A stretch of DNA of 64,000 nt. Source: Siderastrea radians. Lineage: Eukaryota > Cnidaria > Anthozoa > Scleractinia > Rhizangiidae. Positions 33,351 to 44,282 of the stretch are shown in pieces (the stretch's first letter is position 1; each line of letters begins with the position of its first letter). The DNA lies in assembly GCA_964017195.1 (NCBI GenBank), contig OZ024895.1:12640501-12704500 (forward strand), read 5' to 3'. The notes under the pieces were generated by a model. That model was not told the DNA's origin, ran no database searches, and saw only the letters and a list, made by a program, of their open reading frames with translations. Made by a program: the position numbers and the translations under genes.

Positions 33351-35324
33351 GGGAGTGAAGAACCTTCGAGTTTGGACCCGAGTTCGAGTTCGAGTTCGAG
33401 TTCGAGTTACAAATTCAATGAAATTTTCACAATTAACTGTAAATGACCGTGAAAAAGAGCAAAAGAGACGATGCGAAACCTGATGTAAAGTCCGATGAAA
33501 TTGTATCTGAAATCGATGAAGGTATTTGCAGTGAAGGACGCATTTTTAATACAAGGTTGGGGACTGGCGCTAGCCATGCACGCGGACTGTCGATTTTTCA
33601 GAAGTTCATCTTCATACATTTCACCAATCTAAAGCACAAAACAGCAAATGACAAAATACCTTGAAAAAACACCTCTTAGAATTCGTTATCCGCCGACGCC
33701 CTTGCGATGGTGTGAAGTGCTGACTGACTCTTGTTCAAAATCACAGCTAAAAAGTAACTTGAAATCAGTGTTACCCAGCTATTCAGTGCATGAAAAATGC
33801 AAACTTTTATTAATCAACAAGCCGTCCTCTAACAGTACATGCACTACAGCGGAACCTCCATCACGGGACAACCTGGGGAAAAGGAGAAGAGTTCCCTTAA
33901 TTTTGGTGTGCCTACAGGTAACGGATGGAAGAATTACAAATTGGGCTTATCAGTGTATTCCTTTCTTCTTTTTTCCTTCTTCAGTTTTTCGTGCCTACAT
34001 TTCACTTAAATAACATTACATTTTATTGCTTTATAGTTTCCGTTTATTACCAGTTGCAACATTCAATCTTGTTATTGCCATAAGCGTTTAAGTTTTGTTG
34101 CAAAAACTACAAAAGAGTTGACATGTACTAATTGAAATTTTAAAAGAAAAGCATAGCTTACCGCTGTACATACGGTCAATAATGGAAATGCGTTTCTTTT
34201 CACCCACGACGTAAACATAAGATAAAAACAAGAATAAGCACAACGTTGTTCTCACGTCCGATGAGCATAAGGTGACATACGCAAGCGAAGAGGCATATAA
34301 CTTTGGGGCCAAATTTGAATCCAACATGGAAACAGTCGCTTTTGCCAACATTTTTATGGGGAAGGTAGAATCACAAATCCTACACCGTAGCGTTGTAAAA
34401 CCACTCGCCTGGAAAAGGTATATTGATGATATCTTCTCGATCTGGAATACAAACAAAGACGAGGTCCCGCAATTCATTGAACAAGCAAATAGCCACACCC
34501 CACCATCAAGTTTACGGCTGAAGTATCTGACACAGATACTACGTTCCTCGACACAAGCGTTTACAAAGGCGAAAGATTCGCTAACGAGTCTATATTAGAC
34601 ATAAAAATGCATTTCAAACCAACTGAAACATTTCAGTACACACATTTCTCTAGTTCCCACCCACCAGGGGTCAAAAAGGGCTACATTGAAGGCGAAGCAC
34701 TTACTAGGCTTCTCCGGACAAACTCCTCAGAAACTACGTTCAAAACTGCAGTTTCAATACATCTCAAGGAAAGAGGGTACCCCGAAACTCTGATTTCAAC
34801 AATCCTCGCTGAGATTAACTTTGAGGGCAGAAAACTTGCCCTTCAACAAAGGCGTAAACAAAACACGCGAATCTTGCCTTTCGTCTCACAATATCGTCCA
34901 TCAGTGCCTAATTTAAAGCAAATACTTATGCAAAACTGGCATTTAATTCAGCAACAACCTTTGCTTAACAAGATATTTTGAGATGTGTTTTTTCAAGGTA
35001 TTTTGTCATTTGCTGTTTTGTGCTTTAGATTGGTGAAATGTATGAAGGTGAACTTCTGAAAAATCGACAGTCCGCGTGCATGGCTAGCGCCAGTCCCCAA
35101 CCTTGTATTAAAAATGCGTCCTTAACTACAAATACCTTCATCGATTTCAGATACAATTTCATCGGGCATTACATCAGGTTTCGCAGCGTCTCTTTTGCTC
35201 TTTTTCACGGTCATTTACAAATAATTGTGAAGATTTCATTGAATTTGTAACTCGAACTCGAACTCGAACTCGAACTCGAACTCGAACTCGAACTCGGGTC
35301 CAAACTCGAAGGTTCTTCACTCCC
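33351..35324. mobile_element. Foldback element with hexanucleotide arms and Penelope-like cargo
   Basis: Inverted arms of about 325 bp (33351-33674 and 34990-35324) begin GGGAGTGAAGAACCTTCGAG and contain runs of the hexamer GAGTTC, about five copies on the left and eight on the right. The direct flanks GGCAAA (33345-33350 and 35325-35330) are a perfect 6-bp duplication. The 1.3-kb interior holds a Penelope-like RT fragment. Confidence 0.8.
34272..34981 (+). pseudogene. Penelope-like reverse transcriptase fragment (YIDD type)
   Basis: Encodes FANIFMGKVESQIL, WKRYIDDIFSIW (catalytic YIDD), then after a frameshift near 34500 TFLDTSVYKGERF and MHFKPTETFQYTHFSSSHPP, ending with LKERGYPETLI and a stop at 34981. 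These are the Penelope RT palm-to-thumb motifs; the N-terminal RT part and the GIY-YIG domain are missing. It lies inside the foldback element. Confidence 0.8.
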
Positions 35325-35384
35325 GGCAAACGACAAGATGTCAAGCCGCGTGTTCGTGTTTTGATTAATTAGTGAAATATTTAG

Positions 35385-37152
35385 GAGTGTAGGTTTTTGT
35401 CGAGAGTCGAGGGTCGAGGGTAATATGTCGAGGGTCGAAGGAAAGTGTCGAGGGTCGAGGGTAAAATGTCGAGGGGTCAAAAATGTCGTCCACATTCAGG
35501 CTTTGAGTCTCTTGTCAAAAAGCCGGAGTTCTTAGGTCGTTTCTGCATCATTGAACAGTTTACATTTTTGTCTACAATTGAATACTTTCATGCAGTTGGC
35601 AGCATTCCGAAGATATCCAGACATCGCGGCGAAAAAGTTCAGATAACGCTGTGGCTATATGCCCGGCAGCAGTCTCAAATAGACTGAAATGTTCACCAAA
35701 TTTCCCCAGAAAGCCTTTCTCAAACCTTATGAAACTATTATATCTTTGTTTAGAAATGTCAGGCGATTCCAAAATTTATTTTGGCCGTGTAGTTGATGGG
35801 ACGTGGGCATGCCATGAAATCGCCATGACCTAGACACTTTGAAAATTTTCAGCTCGGCCTCCGCAGTCGGAAAGTGTTACAGCATTTCCACTGCTAAGCT
35901 CATACAAACGACTTGAGAGTATAAGATAGTTCTTTTAGAAATTTCAAGCGATTCCAAAAATCATTTTGGTTTTTTCAGTAGCTGAAGAAATGTCCGGCTG
36001 AGCCTGGGCTCACTATAAATTCGTTATGTTATAGACACTTAGAAATATTTCTGCTCAGACTGCCGGGCACGGTCTCAAATGGACTAAAATGCCCGGCAGT
36101 CGGAAATTTGTATCAGCATATCCACTTGCTTGAGAGTACTCGAGTTTCTACTCGATAACTAATTGCCAGCTTTTAATTTTAAAATTTCCGACTGCCGGGC
36201 ATTTGGTCCATTTAAGACCGTGCCCGGCAGTCTGAGCAGAAATATTTCTGTGTCAATAACATTGCGAATTTAAGCTTATTGTGAGCCGCGGCTAAGACAT
36301 TTCTTCAACTACTGAAAAAACCAAAATGATTTTTGGAATCGCTTGACATTTCTAAACGTACGTCTTATACTCTCAAGCCGTTAGTATGAGCTTAGCAGTG
36401 GAAATTCTGTAACACTTTCCGACTGCGAAACTGAAAATTTTCAAAGTGTCAAGGTCATAGCGATTTTTCGTAGTATGCCCACACGAAAACATCCCATCAA
36501 CTACACAGCCTAAATAATTTTTTCAATCGCTTGACATTTCCAAACAAAGATATAATAGTTTCATGAGGTTTGAGAAAGGCTTTCTGGGGAAATTTGGTGA
36601 ACATTTCAGTCTATTTGAGACTGCTGCCGGGCATATAGCCACAGCGTTATAACCTTCCTCGCTGCGATGCCTTATCACAGGGTGGTAACGAGGTATGTTT
36701 CTTCATCGCTGATCCCATTTTTGTACACAAATTTCTGATTCTTGATACCAAAAGCGTGAATAGTTTTCGTCCCTGATCCCTATCAAAAACTGCTGATCCC
36801 GATCCCATGGTCTGTGATCCCTGATCCAGCCCTTCTGATCCCTGATCCCACCCCTTTGATTCCTGACCCCACATACCGCGTTACGACCCTGTTATCAGAC
36901 AACTAGAAAGTGAAATCTAGATATCGTCGGAATGCTGCCAACTGCATGAAAGTATTCAATCGTATACAAAAATGTAAACTGTTCAATGATACAGAAACGA
37001 CCTAAGAACTCTGACTTTTTGACAAGAGACTCAAAGCCTGAACCTAGACGACATTTTTGAACCCTCGACATTTTACTCTCGACCCTCGACATTTTCCCTC
37101 GACCCTCGACATATTACCCTCGACCCTCGACTCTCGACAAAAACCTACACTC
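35385..37152. mobile_element. Long palindromic (foldback) element with 9-bp target duplication
   Basis: Arms of roughly 0.75 kb start GAGTGTAGGTTTTTGTCGAG and include GTCGAGGGTCGAGGG minisatellite. The centre is near 36110-36185 (GCCCGGCAGTCGGAAATTT on each side). The direct flanks AATATTTAG (35376-35384 and 37153-37161) are a perfect 9-bp duplication. The right arm carries an extra insertion at about 36651-36895. No coding frame. A 9-bp duplication suggests a Mutator-like origin. Confidence 0.8.
36678..36891. mobile_element. MITE with TGATCCC tandem repeats, copy 1
   Basis: Inverted ends CAGGGTGGTAACGAGGTATG and CATACCGCGTTACGACCCTG enclose repeated CTGATCCC units. TTATCA flanks both ends (36672-36677, 36892-36897), although comparison of the palindrome arms also allows a slightly larger insertion from 36651. 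A second copy lies at 50136-50398. Confidence 0.75.
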
Positions 37153-37161
37153 AATATTTAG

Positions 37162-38076
37162 TCGTTTTCTGGTTAAAATTTTGTTTTGGTGTCAACTTAA
37201 AGACGCAAACAGACACCGATCAAGTGTCACAGTTGCAGTTTTTTGAGCAGTTTGTCCGCGGTTGACCGTTAACAAGTACTCTACAAATTACTGGATACAG
37301 ATTTGGAAAACATGATCGGTTTTTGTTATTTCTGCTGTTTTGGGAGATAAGTGGCTAAGGTCTCAGTGTTAGAGGGGTAGTTGTGCGGTTTTCCATTTAG
37401 AAGCTTTTAAAAAATGAATTCGATGCTTTTCTTGTTGATCCAGCGCGCTGGGAAGAGTCGCAGCGGCATTTCTCAAACAAAATCTACAGCAGTATCTCAG
37501 GAGTGGTATCGTTTGAAGTCTTCAGAATCGTGAGTAGGGACCTTTTTAACATGAACGTAAATGTCGCTAGTGGACAGCGTTATCTGGGCAGTAAACATTC
37601 GTTAATGTAATTCAGTTTGTAAAGTAAGAGCAGTTATATATTCGACCGCTAAATTCACGGACCATTGAATTTCAGCTGAATTGAAAAGCCAAGTAACAGA
37701 TCTACCTAGGTCATTGTGCATTTGAATTTAAGAAATTAAACAATATCGATTTCCGTTTTTATACGCCCGTTCAAATCGCTAGGTATTGCGAACTACTGCT
37801 CTACTAACCGACCAGTTTATATCGTTCATCTGTAGTCAATGAGCGCGCGCAAATTCGGTGACCCGGAGTAACATCTCGCGCGTTTGTCGCGCGTGAGGTA
37901 AACTCGGCAAAATTAACGTTGGCGCGGGCATTAGTACTTAGATTTCGCAAAATCGAAAAAGCCTGACGTTTTCAGTTCGTTCAGGCAAGGAACTGGACTA
38001 GGATTTGCAGAAGACGGAAACATAGAAAAAAGACCGGGTGGACGATCGTGGATTCGCTTTCTTTCAGTTTTTTTTG
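37162..38076. other. No gene seen
   Basis: Internal part of the 6.4-kb element. No supported frame or domain. Confidence 0.4.
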
Positions 38077-38616
38077 GCTTGCACACTTTGCAGCGAGGTT
38101 TTGTGAACTACTGGGTAGAGATACAAGGTGTGTTTGCGAGCACTTGCAGTGAACTGTTGTAAGCTAAAGTTCGAAATTTGACGATCGACGATTCGATATA
38201 GTTTTTTGCTTGCACGCTTTGCAGCGAGGTTTTGTGAACCACTGGGTAGAGAAACTCGGTGTGTTTGCGAGCACTTGCAGTGAATTGTTGTAAGTTTAAG
38301 TTCGAAATTTGACCATCGATGATTCGATATAGTTCTGTTTTCTTTTTTTTTTGCTTGCACACTTTGCAGCGAGGTTTTGTGAACTACTGGGTAGAGATAC
38401 TCGGTGTGTTTGCGAGCACTTGCAGTGAATTGTTGTAAGCTTAAGTTCGAAATTTAACCATCGACGATTCGATATCGTTCTTTTTTTTCTTTTTTTTGCT
38501 TGCACACTTTGCAGCGAGGTTTTGTGAACTACTGGGTAGAGATACTCGGTGGGTTTGCAGTGAATTGTTGTAAGCTTAAGTTCGAAATTTAACCATCGAC
38601 GATTCGATATAATTTT
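38077..38616. repeat. Tandem repeat, four units of about 130-145 bp
   Basis: Units start with GCTTGCACACTTTGCAGCGA at 38077, 38208, 38353 and 38498. Each contains GGTTTTGTGAACTACTGGGT and ends ATCGACGATTCGATAT plus a T tract of varying length. The last unit has an internal deletion. The minus-strand frames over it are repeat artefacts. Confidence 0.9.
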
Positions 38617-39147
38617 GTGTCCCGTCTGGGTGGTGTTAGGTAATGCCGGATTAAGTGGTCACATGTGATTATTAATAGCAGGTAGGAGGTATTAAAGAAT
38701 TTTCTCTTGAGTACAACTAAAAACAGACTGCGCATGCTAGTATAGCGAATTGCAGTTAAGGTCCAGTGACGTATTTGCAAAACATTTTCTGTAGGCCATT
38801 GCGCAAGGCTCCCATTACTGCACTGGGAAATATGGGGAGGTGGCTTCGGTCACTGGTTGATAAACTTTTCGCTCAGACGGAAAGTCATGGTATAAAATTC
38901 GACCATCATATTAAAGGGGTACCTTATATTGCTGAAATATTTCTGCTTATGACCGTAACCTCAAACGACAAGCTATTCGGAGACTAAGTTCAAGCCAAGA
39001 CCTATACCAAGAATGCTATTTTACTGGTGAGTTTAGCGGCTTTCCATCTTAAGGTAAGAAAAATTTGCAGTAACTAAGGTCTAATTGATTACCTCATTGA
39101 TTACTTTCTCGAAAATAAATGTCTGGAGGTATCTGTTAGCAATTGCA

Positions 39148-39154
39148 GCCTTAG

Positions 39155-39209
<55 letters not shown>

Positions 39210-39246
39210 TTACTATTATTATTTATTTATTTATTTATTTATTTAT
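39148..39246. repeat. TTA/TTTA microsatellite
   Basis: TTA repeats pass into TTTA repeats inside the 6.4-kb element. Confidence 0.9.
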
Positions 39247-40170
39247 TGGAGGGTATGATAAGCGAAGTAATATCCTGGCTGGCAAAAACTGCGGCATAAA
39301 AAATGCTGGGAAAACTATATGATTTTTAAACTTCCCTGGCTGACAAAATGAGTCGTGAAATGGATCCTGGCTGGCTGTTAAAAATGTTAATTCATTGTTA
39401 GCTGGCTCTGTAGAGCGGCTGTTTTTCCCACGGTAGTTAAATATTAACAGTAAATGTCTTTGCGAATGCCCAGGGATCGTTTGGGCGAAAAAACTGTCAA
39501 ATTTGAAAAGTTTGTCGTTGGGTACTCCTGGCTAATATGGTGCAATCATACAGCTTCAATCTGATGATTACAGCAATGTTTGAGAAAGAATCAAACATGT
39601 ACCATATTTCAGAGCCAACAATTAGAAGATTTTTTCCAAAACTTCTGCCACTTCGTTCCCTTTCGAGCAGTTTTCATCGATTCATTCAGCTTTGCAATGA
39701 AACGCTGCAACACTTCGCAAGGTTTTGACGCCTTCTTCGTTCAGTCATGTGATCGATTTTTGCTCCCTTTTTTATCTCTTTTCTCGTTGTTTTTAATAAA
39801 ACAATGAGAAAAGAGCTTGCTGGATATCAAATGATTATAACCAACGAAGCGCTACGCACCTCGTTGGTTATCTATCACAGTGATATCCAGCGCCCCCTCG
39901 TAGAATAATTGTTAACTAGTTCCGTTGCGGAACTTACGGATATTGATGTAATAGCAGTATGAGCTAGTTAGACAACTTCCTGTGAGTTATCTATAAAAAA
40001 ACAAAAAGTAATGCTGTGAGCTTTTTTAGGTCTTTATGTGGTCTTTGTGTGTTATTTAGTCGATGTTACCAATGTGAAATACACGAGTATAACCTTGAGC
40101 GTGATTAACGCTCTGTTGTGAGCAACGAAGATCCCAAGTGCTCGCGGTGCCTCTTCGCAGAACGACTTAG

Positions 40171-40552
40171 CCCCGGGGGGGGGGGGGGACTCCGATATGA
40201 AACTGACGGAGATGCTCGTCGTCTCGCTTAGGGGTGTGAATTGCAGATTTTGGTCTCGCTTAGGGTTTTCAGGAAGGAAAGCCAAAATTTTTACCCATAC
40301 AGGTATCGCTTAGGGTTGTGCGTAAAGAAATATCTATATGAAAAAGCCAAACGCCGTCAATCTTTAGCGTCAGTCTTTAGCGCAATTAAAATCACTGTAG
40401 CTCTTATTTGGTTATCTGTTTTATCATGGTCTCCTTTAGGGGTCAAATAACGCCTGAGCCACGCCCAGATTGGTCTCCTTTAGGAGTTTAATTCTAATTT
40501 TCCGACGAGCATCCCCGTCAGTTTCATACGGGAGTCCCCCCCCCCCCCGGGG
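40171..40552. mobile_element. Palindrome-ended MITE with G/C homopolymers
   Basis: The ends are inverted: CCCCGGGGG... followed by ACTCCGATATGAAACTGACG and, at the right, CGTCAGTTTCATACGGGAGT followed by a C run and GGGG. GATGCTCGTCG/CGACGAGCATC extends the match to about 60 bp. TTAG lies just outside both ends. No coding potential. Confidence 0.7.
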
Positions 40553-40873
40553 AGTTAGCTGAGCATCCCCGTGCCAGTACACATCCATGCATAATGAAAA
40601 TCCAATCAAAAGAAAGGACTGGTATGAAGGCTAAGAAAAATATTATGAAATGTACAAACATCAGGTCTTCGTGAATTGGAGTTGTTGTAGACTTTAGATA
40701 TCACATAAAAGTCTCTTACTGGAAAAAAGCATGAGCTTATGAGACACCCTGTATTCCTGGAACAGTCTTAGTGGACTGACTAACTGTAACTTCATAATTT
40801 TTGTCTTCATCATTCGCCGCAAGCACTGAAAGTTTATTCAGCTCATTCAAAGCCTGGGCAGATTTTACCATAC

Positions 40874-41281
40874 CTGTAACATGAATCCGTATGTTGTACG
40901 CCCAAGAAGTTCCAGCTGTCAGTGAAATCCTGCACTGGAATGTAGCGTTTTCTCTTTCAGTCACTTTGTTTATTGTCAAAGTAGAAAATTCCTTCGTACC
41001 CCCGATGCTGAACCTAGTACTGTATTCATACCTGTCATATACTCTTGAACTACCGCCTTGTACTACAAATCCCACAACATCTTGCGGGTTAACGCCATCA
41101 TCAATATTAAAAAAGATCAGCGAGATGCTTTGACCAGCTAAAAGAGTGTAGTTCCACCTCACATGATAATTTGTAGTTCCATTCGGCACTTTAATAACAG
41201 CAGTTTGAATGTTTGCTGGATCCGTTCCTTGAATCGTTTGGTTCCAAGCTGGAGGAGGGGCAGTCCACATAAATTTAGCGT
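40874..41281 (-). CDS. Ig-domain exon of Ig gene B
   Basis: A 408-bp phase 1-1 exon with acceptor CTTGCAG (start 41281) and donor GTTACAG|GTATGG (end 40874). It encodes WTAPPPAWNQT, YHVRWNYTLLAGQ (Trp in place of the B-strand Cys), RFSIGGTKEFSTLTI and ATFQCRISLTAG. It is one codon longer than its paralogues because of an extra Gly (VVQGGSS). Without the donor, the frame reads on for 44 residues (GMVKSAQALNELNKL and onward) to a stop at 40737, a different C terminus from paralogues A and C. Phase matches the signal exon at 42891-42960. Confidence 0.8.
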
Positions 41282-41296
41282 CTGCAAGACATTTAA

Positions 41297-41717
41297 GATG
41301 GAATCCATCAGGAAATTGAGTAACCAGTGGACAAAAACCTTGTACCAGAATACTTTAAAGTTTATCGCATTCTTTTTTACACTTTTTAAGAGCTATAGAC
41401 ATAATTAGTTATCTGTAATAACACCAAAGACAATTTCTTATGGGAGCCCGTGAAATTAAATTTCAAATTTCACAGGAATTGTGTAAACACGGGTAAAATA
41501 GGTAAATTTTCATGCGTAAGATTTCATTTTGTGAAATTTGAAATTTATTTTCTCAGGCTCCCATAAGAAATTGTCTTTGGGGTTATTACAGATAACAAAT
41601 TACATCCACAGCTCTCAAAAAATGTAAAAAAAGAATGCGATATTCTTTAAATTATTCTGGTGCAAGGTTTTTGTCCACTGAAAATTAGAATTACTCAATT
41701 TCCTAATGGATTCCGTC
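41297..41717. mobile_element. TTAA-flanked palindromic element in Ig gene B intron
   Basis: Flanked by TTAA (41293-41296 and 41718-41721). Arms of about 150-200 bp are imperfect inverted repeats (GATGGAATCCAT..., AAGACAATTTCTTATGGGAG). The paralogue has the uninterrupted sequence GCAAGAAATTTAATCTCATT at about 26853-26872, which is the empty site. It lies 12 bp upstream of the Ig exon acceptor on the minus strand. Confidence 0.85.
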
Positions 41718-42890
41718 TTAATCTCCTTTCATGTTCTTTAAAGCTAATGGGTACGGATGAGGCGTGCATATTACCACAACGAAAACGAGAAAGTAATGTA
41801 GTGAACATAAACAAAATTTGTTTTTTTTTTAGATACATGTACTATTCCAAAGGAATCAAAACATAGGTGGAACAGTATTTATTAGACTTTCTCAAGTCTT
41901 TCGCTTCTCATTTCCGGTTCTGGTTCCGGGTTTCGCCCTTTTTGGATTTTTTCCGTGCAAATCACGCTTCTGAAAAAAAGAAAAAAAATGTGAGCTCGAC
42001 TTGTGGGCAAGTCTAAGTATTTACGTGTCTAATTTAGATGTCGGCTTTATTATTTATCTATTTTTATTTATCCATTTTTTATTTAGACCTCCAAGCTTGA
42101 AAACTCTGGTTTTTGGCAATTGTGGGAAACATTCATCTTCCGGTAACACGGTGGCTTTCGGACGTCTGTCCTTGACCGATACACATGCTTTTTAATATAA
42201 TATCTACTGCTGAATTAATGCCTGATTAACATTTAGCAATCAACCTTGTTTCTGAAACGCCGACTACTGCCTTTTTTTTTTGTTAAAAGCCGAGATTAAG
42301 ATTTCTGATCGCCTACGTACTTGCCAAAGGTTAGGCGGTTTTATCTTCGGATCATGATCCGAAAGTTGTCGAAGTGTGACCGCATCTCAACTGAATAAAA
42401 AATGCAGTGGAGCATTAACTACTGTGTAGCCTCTAGTGATGCATTATTATAGACACATGTATATCCAGCAAAGGTTACTGACGACCCTGGATATTTAGAT
42501 TCATGTCGCTATATTATAAAAGGTTATATATTACACTTATTATGGACTCGCACCTGTTTGCAAAATAAGCTTATTTTTGGAGCATACTGACTGGGAGTTT
42601 GATTAACCCCATCGGTAATCAGACGCTTGAAATCGAAAGAACACATCATTGCAGAGACACCATACTTAAATAAGTAAATTGATGATTCAACATTTTACTG
42701 GGTGCACTTTGATATCAAGTTATCCAGCAGAAAAGTTAATTTGACGTAAGAAATACAGCAGACATTAAACAAGTAACTGATGGAGACAGAGCCGTAGTCA
42801 CGAATTTACTCTGAATACTGTTTGGAACTGTGAAAACTTCCTCGCTTAAAGAGATTCATTAAAACACAGTGGAAAGAGAAAATTTCTTAC

Positions 42891-42960
42891 CTGATAAAGA
42901 AACACAAACAGTAACAATGACAACGAGAAAACGGGCGCTTAGTGAAACAACTTCCGCCAT
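42891..42960 (-). CDS. Signal-peptide exon of Ig gene B
   Basis: ATG at 42960, 23 codons plus one base, donor TTATCAG|GTAAGAAA. It encodes MAEVVSLSARFLVVIVTVCV then SLS. It is the phase-compatible first exon for the Ig exon at 40874-41281, with a 1.6-kb intron holding the TTAA element. Confidence 0.85.
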
Positions 42961-43829
42961 TGATATATCTGGAAGACGGAATGCTGATCAAGCGGCTGAT
43001 CAAGCACGTCACGTCACGCAGCTCTATTCAAATCCCTTAAGGGAGCATGCGCCCCTGCACTGTCAGCCAAACAAATAGCCTGCTTCGCAGACAGTCTACA
43101 CCGCCGGTATATTATACATCTAGATTTTGAGTGACACGTCTGGCTGCACCGCAGGCTACCAAATGAAGACAACAACAGGATCGCAACATGAATTTTCTTA
43201 ATAAAAGGGAGAAGGATAGTAAACATTCCATCTTTCTTATGAACTCTCTTTGTTTGTTTATTTGTTCTTCTTCGATGCTGGATGTTCCTGTTGCTGTTTT
43301 AAATATAAATGTGTTTGTTGAAATTAAGTTGTATAATGTAAGTTGTTTTCTTTGACATTTGATATATTTCCTACAGACCCTTTTTCTATGCAGACTTCCC
43401 TTCCTTCAGCTTGGAACTAAACTAGCTAAGGCCTTGAAATCCAGCTGATATTTGGACTGTAGTTGGCTATGGGTGGTTCTGAATGAAACTGCACGATGGG
43501 TTAGTATCCTCGGAGTAAAATGTACAGAACATAAAGAAGAAATTGTTAGAACATCAATTAAACACAATTATTAACTTTTTAATCACGGTTATTAAATTTC
43601 TTGCTTTCTGGTTGGTTCACCGTTCTCAGGTTATCAGCGAATAACCTTGCTTTTTACCTTATAAGGAAGTTGGATGTCATGTTAAAAGTGCCGCGGCATT
43701 CAAAAGTCTTCGCTGCAGATAAAACTTTTGCCCAAAATGTGGCAAAAACATTCGTACTTGTTTGATACGAACTGATTATAACCAACTTGGTGCTGTCACC
43801 TCATTTCCGACGTGGGCTCGTGAAAAAAC

Positions 43830-43954
43830 CTCTCTCCTCCGCAGAGGCTCCTGTTGTAAACACGCGCTTTAATTTTTCCTCTTCCCAGCCTCCGCGCGCC
43901 GCGGGTATATTTTTCCTAAGGCGCGACTGTAGGAGGCCTCTGCGGAGGAGAGAG
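43830..43954. mobile_element. 125-bp MITE with 9-bp target duplication
   Basis: Perfect inverted ends CTCTCTCCTCCGCAGAGGC. Perfect direct flanks TGAAAAAAC (43821-43829 and 43955-43963). The paralogue at about 29085-29095 has a single GTGAAAAAACTG, so this is the filled site. The 9-bp duplication fits a Mutator-like family. Confidence 0.9.
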
Positions 43955-44178
43955 TGAAAAAACTGTTAATTGTCGTTAATAGGGTATGCTTCAACGTATA
44001 GATTGGCTAATACGATCATACCTTAGATAACATCGATTAACTGTAAGAAATGGGCATGTGGGATGAGAACCGTTCCTTGCTTTGACGACCAAACATTTGC
44101 GAATCACGTGATCCATCAAGCAGGTGTCTTTATTTTAGGACCTTTGAAGCTTAAAACTGTGCGGTGAAAACGACAACA

Positions 44179-44282
44179 TAGCCTGAGAAAACAACCGACG
44201 TCTCGCGAGGTCGCCACTTGAGTCCCCGGTTTGCGAGGGCTCAGGGGCGACCACGCGAAACGTCGGCTGTTTTCTCAGGCTA
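44179..44282. mobile_element. 104-bp MITE, unit 2 copy
   Basis: Same element and position as 29341-29444 (ends TAGCCTGAGAAAAC and GTTTTCTCAGGCTA), inherited through the duplication. Confidence 0.75.

Larger units (their letters stand above)
33139..39530. mobile_element. 6.4-kb inverted-repeat element inserted in the dispersed repeat
   Basis: The ends CAGGAGTACCCAACG and CGTTGGGTACTCCTG are inverted. The flanks GTTAAT (33133-33138) and GCTAAT (39531-39536) look like a 6-bp target duplication with one mismatch. Copy 1 of the host repeat (AGCAGCTAATATGG near 10040) is the empty site. Subtracting two nested elements leaves about 2.6 kb, with CTGGCTGGCAAA-like motifs near both ends and no transposase frame. 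Confidence 0.75.
32214..39913. mobile_element. Dispersed 1.4-kb repeat family, copy 2, interrupted
   Basis: The left part 32214-33138 and right part 39531-39913 together match copy 1 at 9091-10483. The empty site is at about 56813 (TTTCTTACTGGTTCCG) compared with TTTCTTA...TTAACTAGTTCCG here, suggesting a TTA target. The terminal hairpin (GCGCTACGCACC loop) is retained but its left arm is shortened. Confidence 0.7.

Noticed and set aside
35211..35495. Minus-strand frame with a poly-Ser run
   Set aside because: The Ser run is the translation of the GAGTTC hexamer repeat in the foldback arm.
38077..38616. Regular repeats that could suggest a CRISPR array
   Set aside because: The units are contiguous 130-145-bp tandem copies without unique spacers, in a eukaryotic transposon.
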